Shown piece by piece: positions 9,540-18,496 of a stretch of DNA of 60,994 nt. The stretch's first letter is position 1, and each line of letters begins with the position of its first letter. The notes beneath the pieces are model-generated. The model made no database searches and had not been told where the DNA came from. It saw only the letters and a list, made by a program, of their open reading frames with translations. Made by a program: the position numbers and the translations under genes. The DNA is from JBEBSD01 sp040394475. GTDB taxonomy: Bacteria > Bacteroidota > Bacteroidia > Cytophagales > Spirosomataceae. Where the stretch lies: NCBI GenBank assembly GCA_040394475.1, contig JBEBSD010000036.1, positions 1-60,994 of the forward strand, given 5' to 3'.

Positions 9540-10220
9540 TTGAACAAAAAGCCTATTCCCATCCCCGTGAAAAAAACAACATCTGAAAGGTTACTGGCTG
9601 TTTCGCTGCTGCTGAATGTCTTGTTGATGACTGCGGGCCTGGCGGTGGCGTATCCGTTCCGGGAGCGCTTGTGGCAGCATTACCTGGACTGGCGGGGAAA
9701 GGCGGCTATTGTGGTTTTTGGTGATTCTATGACTGCACAGGGGGAGTGGGGAATCCTGCTGGACAACCGGAACGTCAAAAACAGCGGGCTGGCCGGGTTG
9801 GGGGTGGTTCATTTAAAAGGGCAGGTACAGGCACAGGTAGTCCGTTTCAGCCCGGAGGTCTGCCTGGTCATGGCGGGGATCAATGACCTGACCCTGATGC
9901 AGCGCCCGGTGTCTGAGGTGAGCGCCGATTATGCGGAGCTGTTAGAGCAGGTACAGGCGGCAGGAATCCGGCCGGTCGTGCAGCTGACCTTGTACGAACA
10001 GGCTGATCCGGTCAGTAAGGCTAAAGTCGATAGCCTCAATCAGTGGCTGGTACACTATTGCAGGGAACGCACTATCCGCTGGGTGGACCCGAACCAATGG
10101 CTCGCGGATGAGCAGGGCCTGCGAGCCGTGTTTGCCAGGGACAAAACTCACCTGAACCAGGCGGGCTACGAAGTATGGGCAGCGCATCTGAGGGTACTGC
10201 TCCACGAGATGGGATATTGA
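9540..10220 (+). CDS. SGNH/GDSL-family hydrolase, membrane-anchored
   Basis: Probable esterase of the SGNH superfamily. Block I is VVFGDSMT with the nucleophilic Ser, block III is MAGINDL (the Gly-x-Asn-Asp signature), and block V is DKTHLNQAGY with the catalytic Asp and His. The N-terminus has one hydrophobic segment (LLAVSLLLNVLLMTAGLAVAY), so the catalytic domain is probably exported and tethered. The start is uncertain: no ATG is suitable. GTG at 9492, TTG at 9540 and GTG at 9567 are possible. I chose TTG 9540 because it gives MNKKPIPIPVKK directly before the membrane segment. Substrate unknown. Confidence 0.82.
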   Translation: MNKKPIPIPVKKTTSERLLAVSLLLNVLLMTAGLAVAYPFRERLWQHYLDWRGKAAIVVFGDSMTAQGEWGILLDNRNVKNSGLAGLGVVHLKGQVQAQVVRFSPEVCLVMAGINDLTLMQRPVSEVSADYAELLEQVQAAGIRPVVQLTLYEQADPVSKAKVDSLNQWLVHYCRERTIRWVDPNQWLADEQGLRAVFARDKTHLNQAGYEVWAAHLRVLLHEMGY

Positions 10221-10222
10221 TC

Positions 10223-11485
10223 TCAGAAACCGACTTGCAGCTGGACGCGTAAGAGAGAACCGGCCTGATCGTTGGCCGGCAACCGGAAATCTTCAAACCG
10301 GCGATTGGAAAAGGTATAGGCGGCCACGACGTCTACGTACGGAGAAATGTGCCACTCAATACCGGTTTCCAGCTCTTTTACCTGATAGCGACGGGCGTCC
10401 TGTTCGTGTTTTTTGGCCCCGTCGTATTGTTGCAGCCGGACATAAGGATACAGAAGCTGCTGCCGGATCGGGAGCAGGTAGGAGAGGAGCACATACCCTC
10501 CTTTCAGCTGCCGGGAACGGACTGCCCCGGAAGCGGGGTCGAATTCCGGCCCGGTTCCCACATTGTACTCCATCTGAACGCCAAAGGGCTTTGGAGAGAG
10601 GACGACAGCGCCGGCCACTCTGCGGTCGGGGTAGCTGCGGTCCGGACGGTAAGCCACTCCTTTGGTTAATTTGTCTTTCGCGATGGTATAGGTTCCCGTA
10701 TAAGCCTGAAGAGACGTTTCCACCAACTGGGTGCCGACAGCAAACGGATAGGCCACCCGTGCAACCAGGTGCTTATTTTTGTTGAAGTCTTCCGGAGTGC
10801 TTTGTCCCTGGAAAATTCCCAGGCTCACCAGGCCGAAATCACCTGTGCCTTTCAGGCCGTTGTCAGTCCGTTCCTTAAACCGGGATTGCAGTGCTTCCGG
10901 GGTGTAATACAGGAATAATCCCCAGTCTCTTTCATTAATAAACGCACTGTTGACGGCATCATTCCGGTCGAGGGGAATCCTGTTACGGGTGGATTGCAGG
11001 TTTTCAAAGCCAAAAGGAACCCTGGTCTGTCCCAGCCGGGTCCGGAACCGGCTTTTCTTATCCAGGTCGTATTCAATATAGAGGTCCCTTAACTGGACGG
11101 CATCCCCCGGCTCCAGAAGTCCGGAGATATCGGGCTGGACGGTAAGCGACAGGCGGGGTGTTACCTGGGCCGTAATGGAAAAGCGCATGCGGCGGATAAA
11201 CAGCCCCATATCGTTCCCCCAGGATTTGTCGCATTGCTCGCAGCCCAGATCCGGGTTGGTCTCAAAGAGTTCGTTGTAACGCAACTGGACATAACCCTGG
11301 ACTTTCAGCCATTCCATCTTCTTCCCGGGCGCTGGTTCGGGGAGGTTTTCCTGCGCGGCTGCGCGGTCAAACAGAAACAACAGCAGCAACAGGCATCCCA
11401 GGCGGGTCGTGAAGCGCAGTAGACAGGAGGAGTAAAGCGGGCGGATTGTATCGGGTGACCGGTACAACTTTCCAGGGAAATCCAT
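10223..11485 (-). CDS. Phosphate-selective porin (OprO/OprP family)
   Basis: Outer-membrane beta-barrel of 420 residues from the ATG at 11485; an upstream ATG at 11551 would add 22 residues before the same signal peptide (TTRLGCLLLLLFLFDRAAAQ). Family-type features are the early WLKVQGYVQLRY strand, the MRFSITAQVTPRLSLTVQPD strand pair, the alternating strand pattern throughout and a terminal Phe (QVGF). In OprP the channel is anion-selective with a lysine ladder; substrate here is not established. It is convergent with the SGNH gene, the two stops being 2 bp apart. Confidence 0.85.
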   Translation of the reverse strand: MDFPGKLYRSPDTIRPLYSSCLLRFTTRLGCLLLLLFLFDRAAAQENLPEPAPGKKMEWLKVQGYVQLRYNELFETNPDLGCEQCDKSWGNDMGLFIRRMRFSITAQVTPRLSLTVQPDISGLLEPGDAVQLRDLYIEYDLDKKSRFRTRLGQTRVPFGFENLQSTRNRIPLDRNDAVNSAFINERDWGLFLYYTPEALQSRFKERTDNGLKGTGDFGLVSLGIFQGQSTPEDFNKNKHLVARVAYPFAVGTQLVETSLQAYTGTYTIAKDKLTKGVAYRPDRSYPDRRVAGAVVLSPKPFGVQMEYNVGTGPEFDPASGAVRSRQLKGGYVLLSYLLPIRQQLLYPYVRLQQYDGAKKHEQDARRYQVKELETGIEWHISPYVDVVAAYTFSNRRFEDFRLPANDQAGSLLRVQLQVGF

Positions 11486-11566
11486 GAGGTAAACAAGTCG
11501 TGTTAAATAGGCACAGATTGCAAAAGTACCATGCTTTGAAAGGATAAACAAACAATAAACGGTGCG

Positions 11567-13789
11567 TCAGTAAACCACTACTTTACGGGTTGTCACTGTG
11601 GTGTCAGTCATTATTCTTAACAGATACACTCCCGGGTTCCAGCCCACAGTGGGGATGGGCAAGGGAACATTGGCTTCGGCGTACAGTGGACGGGTGGTGA
11701 TCGTCCGGCCGGTTGCGGTAATGATTTCAATGCGGGCCGGTACTTCGGAATGTACTGAAAATTGCCTGTGAGCGGGATTGGGAAACACTTTCAGTTTGTT
11801 GCCCGGCTCGGTCCCCGTGACGGTTCCGGGTAGCCGGTTTCGAAATAAGTACATCCCCCCGGCATGGGTGCCTACGGCGAGATCCGGTTTTCCGTCCTGG
11901 TCCAGGTCGGCAACCGCTACATGGAGATAATTACCCAGTGAAGGGGCATAGGGCTCCAGGGTGAGGGCATTTTCCACGACGGCAGTATCGCGCTCAGTCC
12001 ATTCGCCCCAGTTGGCTCCATGAAAGACCTTCAGCTTTCCGCTGATATCGGCCGTTACCAGATCGGGCTTCCCGTCGAAATCAATATCGGCTACTGCAAG
12101 TGAGACATTCCTCCCTGCAAAATTGGGAGTGACGCCCCCCAGGCTGCTGGTCCTGAGCGTATAGACGGGCTGGGCGGCTGAACCGGTATTTTCGTAGTAA
12201 CTGATATTCCCTTGACTGACCCCTACCACCAAATCGAGGTCACCGTCCTGGTCGGCGTCATAAAAGAAAAGTTTATCTGTGGTGACCAGCTCAGGAGGTA
12301 ATGTAACAGCGATTGCTTTTGAAATGTCCGGTTGAACGGACTGTCCTTGGGCGGCCTTATTAGGAAAATAGAGAAACTGCAGCGTCCGGTCGGAGACGCC
12401 CGTTATCCCGAGGTCAGGAGTTCCGTCGCCGTTAAAGTCGGCCCATTGCGGTTGCAGGTTGGTGAGAGCGATCACCCCGGAAAGTTCGAGATAGTCTTCC
12501 GATACCCGTTCGAAGGCAGGCTGCGCAGGGGTCCCGGTATTTTTGAAGAACGAAAGGGCGCCGTAGAACCGGTCTCCTTTCCAGGTTCCTGCGTTGCCGA
12601 TCAGGAGATCTTGTTTGCCGTCACCGTCTATGTCGAAGAAGGACGGGGCGGCATTTTCGCCGACGTCGAGCATCTGATCCTGCAGGAAATCTGTTTGTCG
12701 CAGGGTGAAATCAGGGTTTGTACTGGTTCCGTTATTCTTATAATACCAGCTGGACGCACGAAAATCAATCAGGTTGCCATCATTGGCGTATACATTGGGC
12801 GACACGAGCAGGTCTTTTACGCCGTCAAAATCCACATCCTCCAGGTAGGCGGACGGGAAACCCGGTATACTGACAGGGTCAGCCGGAGGGTAGTTGGAGG
12901 TAAAGGAAGTGAAATCTGCCTGGAGACCGGTTCCGGAATTTACCAGGAAACTGATGTTTTCACAGCTTACATGCCCCAGTAGCAAATCCTTCCTGCCGTC
13001 GCCGTTGAGGTCGTGGAGCAGAAGGGAATTGCCGGCATGCAGGACACGCGCGGGAACAGCGTTGTAAGCAGAAGCTGTCACGCCGCAATCCACCCCCAGT
13101 GTAAAATCGTCGCATTCATGTTTCCGGAAATTACCCCAGCAATTTCCATTCCGGACAAATTCGAGGCTGTCGGGAACGCCGTATTTTTCCATGCTGATAT
13201 TCTGATGCAGCTCGGCATAGTCACCCTGCGACTCAAAGGTGATGATGTCCATATCGCCGTCATCATCAAAATCGACGAGCGCCGGGATGTCGGCTGCAAC
13301 GATCTGCAGGTTAACGAGATTGCCGGACAAACCCCTGGTTTTCAGGTAAGGTTGAAGGACCTCCCATTGCCAATCGCCTCCCGGGAGATCTTTCCGGGAA
13401 TAAACGCGGGCGCCCAGTTGCGTGAAGGTAAAGAGTTCTTTCCGGCCATCGCCGTTGGCGTCAACGAGCAGCATCCAGTTATTGGTAGCGGGGAAACGGG
13501 CTTCGTATTCGGGCTGATAGCGATACGAACGGGTGGCGGCGTCGCCGAGAAACGTACTGACCTTACCCGTGGTGCGGTCGAATACAACCAGGTCGTCGGT
13601 GCCGTCGTCATTCAGGTCCATCGAAGAATACTGAATGGCGTTCAGGCCGCCTGCCCAGGGATTGGCCAGGACTTTCCCGTTAATGGTAAGGGAGGCCGTT
13701 CCTTCCCGGGTAAACCAGGAAGACTGGGCATAGAGCGTGAAAGGCTGTAAACCTGTAACGAGCAGGAATAGATTTTTTAATAGTTTCAT
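11567..13789 (-). CDS. Secreted FG-GAP/VCBS repeat protein with T9SS sorting domain
   Basis: A 740-residue secreted protein starting at the ATG at 13789 (MKLLKNLFLLVTG), with a signal peptide ending near YAQ. It carries about ten FG-GAP/integrin-like calcium-binding repeats of the form DxNxDGxxDLxxG (for example DLNGDGRKDLLLG and DADQDGDLDLVVG), which should fold as a beta-propeller. The last 80 residues form a type IX secretion type A sorting domain, opening KVFPNPAHRQFSV and ending TTRKVVVY. It is therefore expected to cross the outer membrane by the T9SS and be anchored or released. Ligand unknown. No neighbour suggests a specific role. Confidence 0.9.
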   Translation of the reverse strand: MKLLKNLFLLVTGLQPFTLYAQSSWFTREGTASLTINGKVLANPWAGGLNAIQYSSMDLNDDGTDDLVVFDRTTGKVSTFLGDAATRSYRYQPEYEARFPATNNWMLLVDANGDGRKELFTFTQLGARVYSRKDLPGGDWQWEVLQPYLKTRGLSGNLVNLQIVAADIPALVDFDDDGDMDIITFESQGDYAELHQNISMEKYGVPDSLEFVRNGNCWGNFRKHECDDFTLGVDCGVTASAYNAVPARVLHAGNSLLLHDLNGDGRKDLLLGHVSCENISFLVNSGTGLQADFTSFTSNYPPADPVSIPGFPSAYLEDVDFDGVKDLLVSPNVYANDGNLIDFRASSWYYKNNGTSTNPDFTLRQTDFLQDQMLDVGENAAPSFFDIDGDGKQDLLIGNAGTWKGDRFYGALSFFKNTGTPAQPAFERVSEDYLELSGVIALTNLQPQWADFNGDGTPDLGITGVSDRTLQFLYFPNKAAQGQSVQPDISKAIAVTLPPELVTTDKLFFYDADQDGDLDLVVGVSQGNISYYENTGSAAQPVYTLRTSSLGGVTPNFAGRNVSLAVADIDFDGKPDLVTADISGKLKVFHGANWGEWTERDTAVVENALTLEPYAPSLGNYLHVAVADLDQDGKPDLAVGTHAGGMYLFRNRLPGTVTGTEPGNKLKVFPNPAHRQFSVHSEVPARIEIITATGRTITTRPLYAEANVPLPIPTVGWNPGVYLLRIMTDTTVTTRKVVVY

Positions 13790-13884
13790 TGAGGATATTT
13801 TCCCGTATTTTTGATCCGGCATATCCTTAACGAAAAATTGGGGAAAGCCGGGATATTCGGGAGAAATTAGATTCGGTTATTGTT

Positions 13885-15177
13885 ATGGAAACAACACAAA
13901 TATATGCTCTTTACAGCGAAAAGCGCCTGATTTCGACAGATACGCGGAATATAGTCCCGGGATCACTGTTTTTTGCACTGAAAGGGGAGCGCTTTGACGG
14001 CAACCTGTTTGCGGCGGAAGCATTGGAAAAAGGAGCAGCCTATGCGGTGGTGGACAACCCGGAAGTAGCAGCCGGCGCCCGGTACCTGGTAGTGGAGGAT
14101 GTGCTGAAGACGCTGCAGGACCTGGCGCGGCTGCACCGTAAAACATTTGATTTTCCCGTTATCGGCCTCACCGGCTCCAATGGCAAGACGACTACGAAAG
14201 AGTTGATCTATGCTGTTTTATCTGAACAGTACAGGGTTTTTGCGACCAAGGGCAACTTGAACAATCATATCGGCGTCCCGCTGACGATCCTGTCGGTAGA
14301 TCCGCAAGGGACCGATGTCTGTGTGGTAGAAATGGGGGCCAACCATGTGGGGGAAATTGCGTTGCTCTGCTCCATCGCGCAGCCCACTCATGGCGTGATT
14401 ACCAATATCGGGAAAGCCCACCTGGAAGGATTCCGAAGCCTGGAAGGGGTCGGGAAGGCAAAAGGAGAGCTGTATGATTTTCTGTCGAAGAAAAAAGGGG
14501 TTGTTTTTGTCGATGCCGGTAACGAAATGCTGATGGAAATGGCCAGCAAGCGCAGGTCGTTTGGGGAAATTGTTTTTTACAATTCGGAAAACGGACTGGT
14601 TAATCCTGTATTGATAGAGCAGTCGCCTTTTGTTATTTACAAGTCCTGCGACCGGACGGTTTCCACGCACCTGGTCGGCGGTTATAATTTTGCCAACATT
14701 TGCATTGCCCTGTGCGTGGGATATTACTTTAAGGTAGAGAAAGACCGTGTCCACGCGGCCGTTTCGATATTTGCCCCGGACAACAACCGCTCCCAGGTGA
14801 TCGAACGGAATTCCAATACCATTATCCTGGACGCTTACAATGCGAACCCTTCTTCCATGGCGGCGGCCCTGGCCAACTTTGCCGAAGTACGGGCAGGCCG
14901 TAAAATGGTTGTACTGGGTGATATGCTGGAGCTGGGGAACGAGAGCCAGGCAGAACATGAAGCCCTCGGGAAGCTCATCGCCAGGGAAAATTTTGATGTG
15001 ATCCTGCTTGCCGGTACGGCTATCCGTCATGCCTTACCTGCGCTGCCGCGGGCCTATTATTTTCCGGACAAGTTTTCGCTGCATAACTGGATAATGGATC
15101 ATCCGCAGCAGGATACCCATATCCTGATCAAGGGTTCCAGGGGTGTGGGACTGGAAAGTGTCGTACAGTTCCTATAA
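13885..15177 (+). CDS. murF: UDP-N-acetylmuramoyl-tripeptide--D-alanyl-D-alanine ligase
   Basis: Adds D-Ala-D-Ala to UDP-MurNAc-tripeptide, the last cytoplasmic step in peptidoglycan precursor synthesis. A 430-residue Mur ligase: N-terminal substrate domain with SLFFALKGERFDGN, ATP-binding TGSNGKTTT at residues 96-104, central EMGANHVGEI and ITNIGKAHLEGF, and C-terminal LDAYNANPSSM characteristic of MurF. Length agrees with Bacteroidota orthologues. It stands alone, divergent from the FG-GAP gene, rather than in a dcw cluster. Confidence 0.96.
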   Translation: METTQIYALYSEKRLISTDTRNIVPGSLFFALKGERFDGNLFAAEALEKGAAYAVVDNPEVAAGARYLVVEDVLKTLQDLARLHRKTFDFPVIGLTGSNGKTTTKELIYAVLSEQYRVFATKGNLNNHIGVPLTILSVDPQGTDVCVVEMGANHVGEIALLCSIAQPTHGVITNIGKAHLEGFRSLEGVGKAKGELYDFLSKKKGVVFVDAGNEMLMEMASKRRSFGEIVFYNSENGLVNPVLIEQSPFVIYKSCDRTVSTHLVGGYNFANICIALCVGYYFKVEKDRVHAAVSIFAPDNNRSQVIERNSNTIILDAYNANPSSMAAALANFAEVRAGRKMVVLGDMLELGNESQAEHEALGKLIARENFDVILLAGTAIRHALPALPRAYYFPDKFSLHNWIMDHPQQDTHILIKGSRGVGLESVVQFL

Positions 15178-15340
15178 GCCGTGTGATCGTCAGTGATTTA
15201 GAAAAACACATATAGGAATAGTTCTATTTTTAATATGTTGGGTGCTGTGTGATATAGATTTCTTCTATAGGCCTATAGAGAATATAAATGGCGTTTATGA
15301 ATGAAATGCTACTAATTCCTATGGAAGTGCTATGGCGACA

Positions 15341-15372
15341 GTTGCGTTGAAGTGCGATGGTGGGTATCTTTG
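15341..15372 (+). promoter_or_regulatory. Bacteroidota-type promoter of ahpC
   Basis: GTTG at 15341-15344, a 20-bp spacer, then TATCTTTG at 15365-15372, an exact match to the TAnnTTTG -7 element with a -33-like element. It lies 45 bp before the ahpC start. No OxyR-type site was recognised. Confidence 0.6.
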
Positions 15373-15416
15373 CAATAGTGAAAAAGTACAAAAAATAACT
15401 ATTAAGCAAAGCACAT

Positions 15417-15971
15417 ATGGCCAACGCAATTTTATCCGTAGGAGCAGAATTTCCTCAGTTTAAGAAAACAGCTGTCGTTTCCCTGGAAAAGGGCAATGAG
15501 TTTTATGATATAACGGCTAACGATCACCGGGAAGCCGGCAAATGGATGGTCATGTTCTGGTGGCCGAAGGACTTTACATTTGTTTGTCCTACCGAGATCG
15601 CAGAATTCAACAAACATGTGGAAGATTTTGCAGACCGTGACACGCTTCTGATCGGGGCTTCGACCGACAGTGAGTTTGTACACCTGGCCTGGAGAAAAGA
15701 TCACGATGATCTCCGGGGGTTGCAATTCCCGATGTTAGCCGACACCTCCAAATCGTTGGCAGAAGAACTGGGTATCCTGGAAGCCAGCGAAAAAGTAGCC
15801 TACCGGGTTACTTATATTGTAGATCCGCAGGGAATCATCCGTTGGGTGAGTGTCAACGATCTGTCTGTTGGACGGAACGTAGGGGAAGTGATCCGTGTTC
15901 TGGATGCGCTTCAAACCGACGAGCTTTGCCCCTGTAACTGGCAAAAAGGAGAAGCAACACTGACGGTCTGA
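15417..15971 (+). CDS. ahpC: Peroxiredoxin, AhpC type
   Basis: Thiol peroxidase reducing H2O2 and organic peroxides. The peroxidatic Cys57 is in FVCPTE, preceded by MVMFWWPKDFTF; the C-terminal ELCPCNWQKGEATL supplies Cys171 and Cys173. That CxC tail resembles the mycobacterial AhpC tail, whose cysteines are reduced by AhpD, rather than the tail used with AhpF. The next gene downstream is an AhpD homologue, which supports that pairing. 184 residues, within the family range. The stop codon is followed after only two bases by a 7-bp repeat array. Confidence 0.93.
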   Translation: MANAILSVGAEFPQFKKTAVVSLEKGNEFYDITANDHREAGKWMVMFWWPKDFTFVCPTEIAEFNKHVEDFADRDTLLIGASTDSEFVHLAWRKDHDDLRGLQFPMLADTSKSLAEELGILEASEKVAYRVTYIVDPQGIIRWVSVNDLSVGRNVGEVIRVLDALQTDELCPCNWQKGEATLTV

Positions 15972-15973
15972 TC

Positions 15974-16078
15974 CGATAGCCGAAAGCCGAAAGCTGATAT
16001 CCGATCGCTGAAAGCTGACATCCGATAGCTGAAAGCTGATAGCCGATAGCTGATAGCTGACATCCGATCGCCGCAAGC
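15974..16078. repeat. 7-bp repeat array, 15 units (array 2 of 4)
   Basis: Fifteen contiguous heptamers with consensus YGAWAGC (CGATAGC, TGATAGC, TGAAAGC, TGACATC, CGATCGC). No spacers and no interruption. It fills the gap between ahpC and ahpD. Read on the minus strand it gives a pseudo-protein of QLSAIS-like repeats, which should not be annotated as a gene. Confidence 0.92.
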
Positions 16079-16106
16079 TCATTGATCTCATTTAATTGTT
16101 TTTAGT

Positions 16107-16697
16107 ATGTATCCATTTGCAACCGCGACCAACCCCAGGGAGTCGCTATACAAAGAAGTTAATTTGCCCGCTTCGTTTGAGAGTGTTTTACTCGATAAGC
16201 TGGCAGCGGTTGAGCACCGTTACCTGAAAGATCTGAAGATCAATGTCGGCAACGTCCTGAAGTCACAGCACCTTTCGCGCAAGGAAGCCCTGCTCCTTGC
16301 CCTTGCCGTGGCCATCAACGAAAAGCAGCCGGCGCTGGCAGCTGCGTTGGAGGAACTGGCTACCGGAGAAGGAGCTACCGGGGCGGAGCTGGCCGAAATT
16401 ACAGGGTGCGTATCGCTGATGAATGCGAATAACGTGTTTTACCGGTTCCGGCACTTTGTAAACAAAGACTATTATGAGACCGCGCCGGCCGGTATCAAAA
16501 TGAGTATTATGATGAACCCCGTGCTTGGCAAGGAATTTTTTGAACTGGTCAGTCTGATAGTGTCGGCACTTAACGGTTGCGAACTGTGTGTGACTTCACA
16601 CGAACAGTCGGTGCTCCAGCATGGCGGGTCGCAGGCCCGGGTAGTGGATGCCGTTCGCCTGGGAGCTATTATAAAAAGCTTTACAGTGCTGATCTGA
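16107..16697 (+). CDS. ahpD: AhpD-type alkylhydroperoxidase (carboxymuconolactone decarboxylase fold)
   Basis: All-alpha disulphide reductase partner of AhpC, 196 residues. The active site Glu146...Cys158-x-x-Cys161...His165 (in FELVSLIVSALNGCELCVTSHEQ) has exactly the spacing of Mycobacterium tuberculosis AhpD (Glu118, Cys130, Cys133, His137). In that system AhpD passes electrons from lipoylated dihydrolipoamide acyltransferase to AhpC; by analogy this pair would link peroxide defence to 2-oxoacid dehydrogenases. It follows ahpC by 135 bp, most of it repeat array. Confidence 0.92.
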   Translation: MYPFATATNPRESLYKEVNLPASFESVLLDKLAAVEHRYLKDLKINVGNVLKSQHLSRKEALLLALAVAINEKQPALAAALEELATGEGATGAELAEITGCVSLMNANNVFYRFRHFVNKDYYETAPAGIKMSIMMNPVLGKEFFELVSLIVSALNGCELCVTSHEQSVLQHGGSQARVVDAVRLGAIIKSFTVLI

Positions 16698-16723
16698 ATG
16701 CGCCGGTAAGGTGTTCTGATTGT

Positions 16724-16754
16724 ACAGGGGCTGACCAAACGGTACAGCCCCTGT
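16724..16754 (+). terminator. Stem-loop after ahpD
   Basis: Perfect 10-bp inverted repeat ACAGGGGCTG / CAGCCCCTGT with an 11-nt loop, 27 bp after the ahpD stop. The U-tract is poor (TGCTTGT), so termination is likely but not certain. Confidence 0.5.
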
Positions 16755-16938
16755 TGCTTGTATGCGGGGGGAACCGGTCCGCGCAGACCTCAGACAAATT
16801 ATCTGACCCCATACATTTTATCTTTGAAATGCAGCTTTCTTTATTGTGTTATTGCCGGTTATGTAGGTGATTTATCCAAAAAACAGTGTAATGTTGTTAA
16901 TATCATCTATTTGGAGTGTGTTTGTCGGTTTTATGGCG

Positions 16939-16946
16939 TAATTTTG
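16939..16946 (+). promoter_or_regulatory. -7 element (TAATTTTG) upstream of ahcY
   Basis: Exact TAnnTTTG match 33 bp before the ahcY start. A -33 TTTG at the right distance is not evident (the nearest is 25 bp away), so this is a weaker call than the ahpC promoter. Confidence 0.4.
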
Positions 16947-16979
16947 CAGGGACGAGATCACTAACTAAAACAACGAACA

Positions 16980-18299
16980 ATGTCAGTAGCAACACCCACC
17001 CACTACTTACCGTATAAGGTAAAGGATATCAGCCTGGCCGAATGGGGGCGCAAGGAGATTTCCCTGGCAGAGGCAGAAATGCCGGGATTGATGGCGATAC
17101 GGGCGGAATACGGCCCGTCACAGCCGCTGAAGGGAGCCCGTATTGCGGGTTGCCTGCACATGACCATTCAAACAGCCGTCCTGATCGAAACCCTTACTGC
17201 CCTGGGTGCGGAAGTGACTTGGTCGTCCTGCAATATCTTTTCTACCCAGGACCACGCGGCGGCGGCCATTGCGGCGGCAGGTATTCCCGTGTATGCCTGG
17301 AAGGGAATGGATGAAGCGGAATTCAACTGGTGTATCGAGCAGACACTCTGGTTTGGGGAGGACCGCAAACCGTTGAATATGATCCTGGACGATGGCGGCG
17401 ATCTGACGAACATGGTATTTGACGAATATCCGGAACTGATCCCGGGGATTAAAGGTCTTTCGGAAGAAACCACAACGGGCGTGCACCGGTTGTATGAACG
17501 TCAGAAAAAAGGGACCTTGTTTTTGCCGGCGATCAATGTGAACGATTCGGTGACCAAATCGAAATTTGACAATAAATACGGGTGCCGGGAGTCGCTGGTA
17601 GATGCGATCCGCCGGGCTACCGACCTGATGCTGGCGGGAAAAGTGGCGTTGGTCGCAGGTTACGGCGATGTCGGAAAAGGATCGGCGGAATCGTTAAGAG
17701 GAGCCGGCTGCCGCGTGCTGGTGACCGAAATCGATCCTATCTGTGCCCTGCAGGCGGCTATGGACGGATTTGAGGTGGTTACCCTGGACGAGGCTGCCCC
17801 GCGGGCCAATATTTTTGTAACGGCTACCGGTAACAAGCGCATAATTACCGAGCGCCATTTCAGGAAAATGCGCGATAAGGCAATCGTATGCAATATCGGT
17901 CATTTTGATAATGAGATTGATATGGCCTGGTTGAATACGCATTACGGAGCGACCAAGAACCAGATCAAACCGCAGGTAGATTTGTATACCATTGACGACA
18001 AGGAGGTAATTATTCTGGCAGAAGGCCGCCTGGTAAACCTGGGTTGTGCGATGGGGCATCCTTCCTTTGTCATGTCTTGTTCGTTTTCTAACCAAACCCT
18101 CGCCCAAATTGAGTTGTGGAACCATTCCGACAAGTATGGAAAAGAGGTTTACGTGCTGCCGAAAGTACTCGACGAAAAGGTGGCGGCCCTGCATTTACCG
18201 CATGTCGGAGCTAAGCTGGAAGTGCTGGAACCGGATCAGGCCGCATACATCGGCGTAAGCGTGGAAGGCCCCTTCAAACCGGATACGTACCGGTATTAA
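16980..18299 (+). CDS. ahcY: Adenosylhomocysteinase (S-adenosylhomocysteine hydrolase)
   Basis: Splits S-adenosylhomocysteine into adenosine and homocysteine in the methyl cycle, using bound NAD. 439 residues. It has the substrate-domain signatures CLHMTIQTAVLIETL and SCNIFSTQDHAAAA, the NAD-binding GYGDVGKGSAESL, the CNIGHFDNEID segment, and the standard C-terminus ending FKPDTYRY. Start at ATG 16980 gives the usual short N-terminus. It is a single-gene unit closed by a strong terminator. Confidence 0.97.
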   Translation: MSVATPTHYLPYKVKDISLAEWGRKEISLAEAEMPGLMAIRAEYGPSQPLKGARIAGCLHMTIQTAVLIETLTALGAEVTWSSCNIFSTQDHAAAAIAAAGIPVYAWKGMDEAEFNWCIEQTLWFGEDRKPLNMILDDGGDLTNMVFDEYPELIPGIKGLSEETTTGVHRLYERQKKGTLFLPAINVNDSVTKSKFDNKYGCRESLVDAIRRATDLMLAGKVALVAGYGDVGKGSAESLRGAGCRVLVTEIDPICALQAAMDGFEVVTLDEAAPRANIFVTATGNKRIITERHFRKMRDKAIVCNIGHFDNEIDMAWLNTHYGATKNQIKPQVDLYTIDDKEVIILAEGRLVNLGCAMGHPSFVMSCSFSNQTLAQIELWNHSDKYGKEVYVLPKVLDEKVAALHLPHVGAKLEVLEPDQAAYIGVSVEGPFKPDTYRY

Positions 18300-18315
18300 G
18301 CAAATCGAATCGCAC

Positions 18316-18353
18316 AAAAAAGCCGGCCCCCCATTTTCGAGGGCCGGCTTTTT
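18316..18353 (+). terminator. Rho-independent terminator of ahcY
   Basis: GC-rich stem AGCCGGCCC / GGGCCGGCT flanked by A-run and T-run, so it could also act on the minus strand. It begins 17 bp after the ahcY stop. Confidence 0.92.
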
Positions 18354-18382
18354 GTGTATAGATGCACACAGATTGTAATGTC

Positions 18383-18490
18383 GCTTTCAGCTATCGGTTT
18401 TCAGCTATCGGCTTTCGGACTGCTAGGGTTATCTGACGGCTGATAGCCGACTGCTGATAGCTGACGGCTGATAGCTGACTTCTGACAGCC
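18383..18490. repeat. 7-bp repeat array with orientation switch (array 3 of 4)
   Basis: The left half has GCTATCG/GCTTTCA units and the right half has GCTGATA/GCTGACG units, which are the opposite orientation. The switch is in an interrupted stretch around 18417-18432. The array lies between the ahcY terminator and the end of the convergent haem-protein gene. Confidence 0.88.
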
Positions 18491-18496
18491 CAACAA

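Noticed and set aside
15974..16078. Possible CRISPR array
   Set aside because: Units are 7 bp, contiguous and degenerate, with no unique spacers and no cas genes in the window.
15735..16091. Minus-strand open frame of about 118 codons with QLSAIS-like repeats
   Set aside because: It is the translation of the 7-bp repeat array plus antisense of ahpC. Such repeat-derived frames arise because a 7-bp period cycles through the reading frames without stops.
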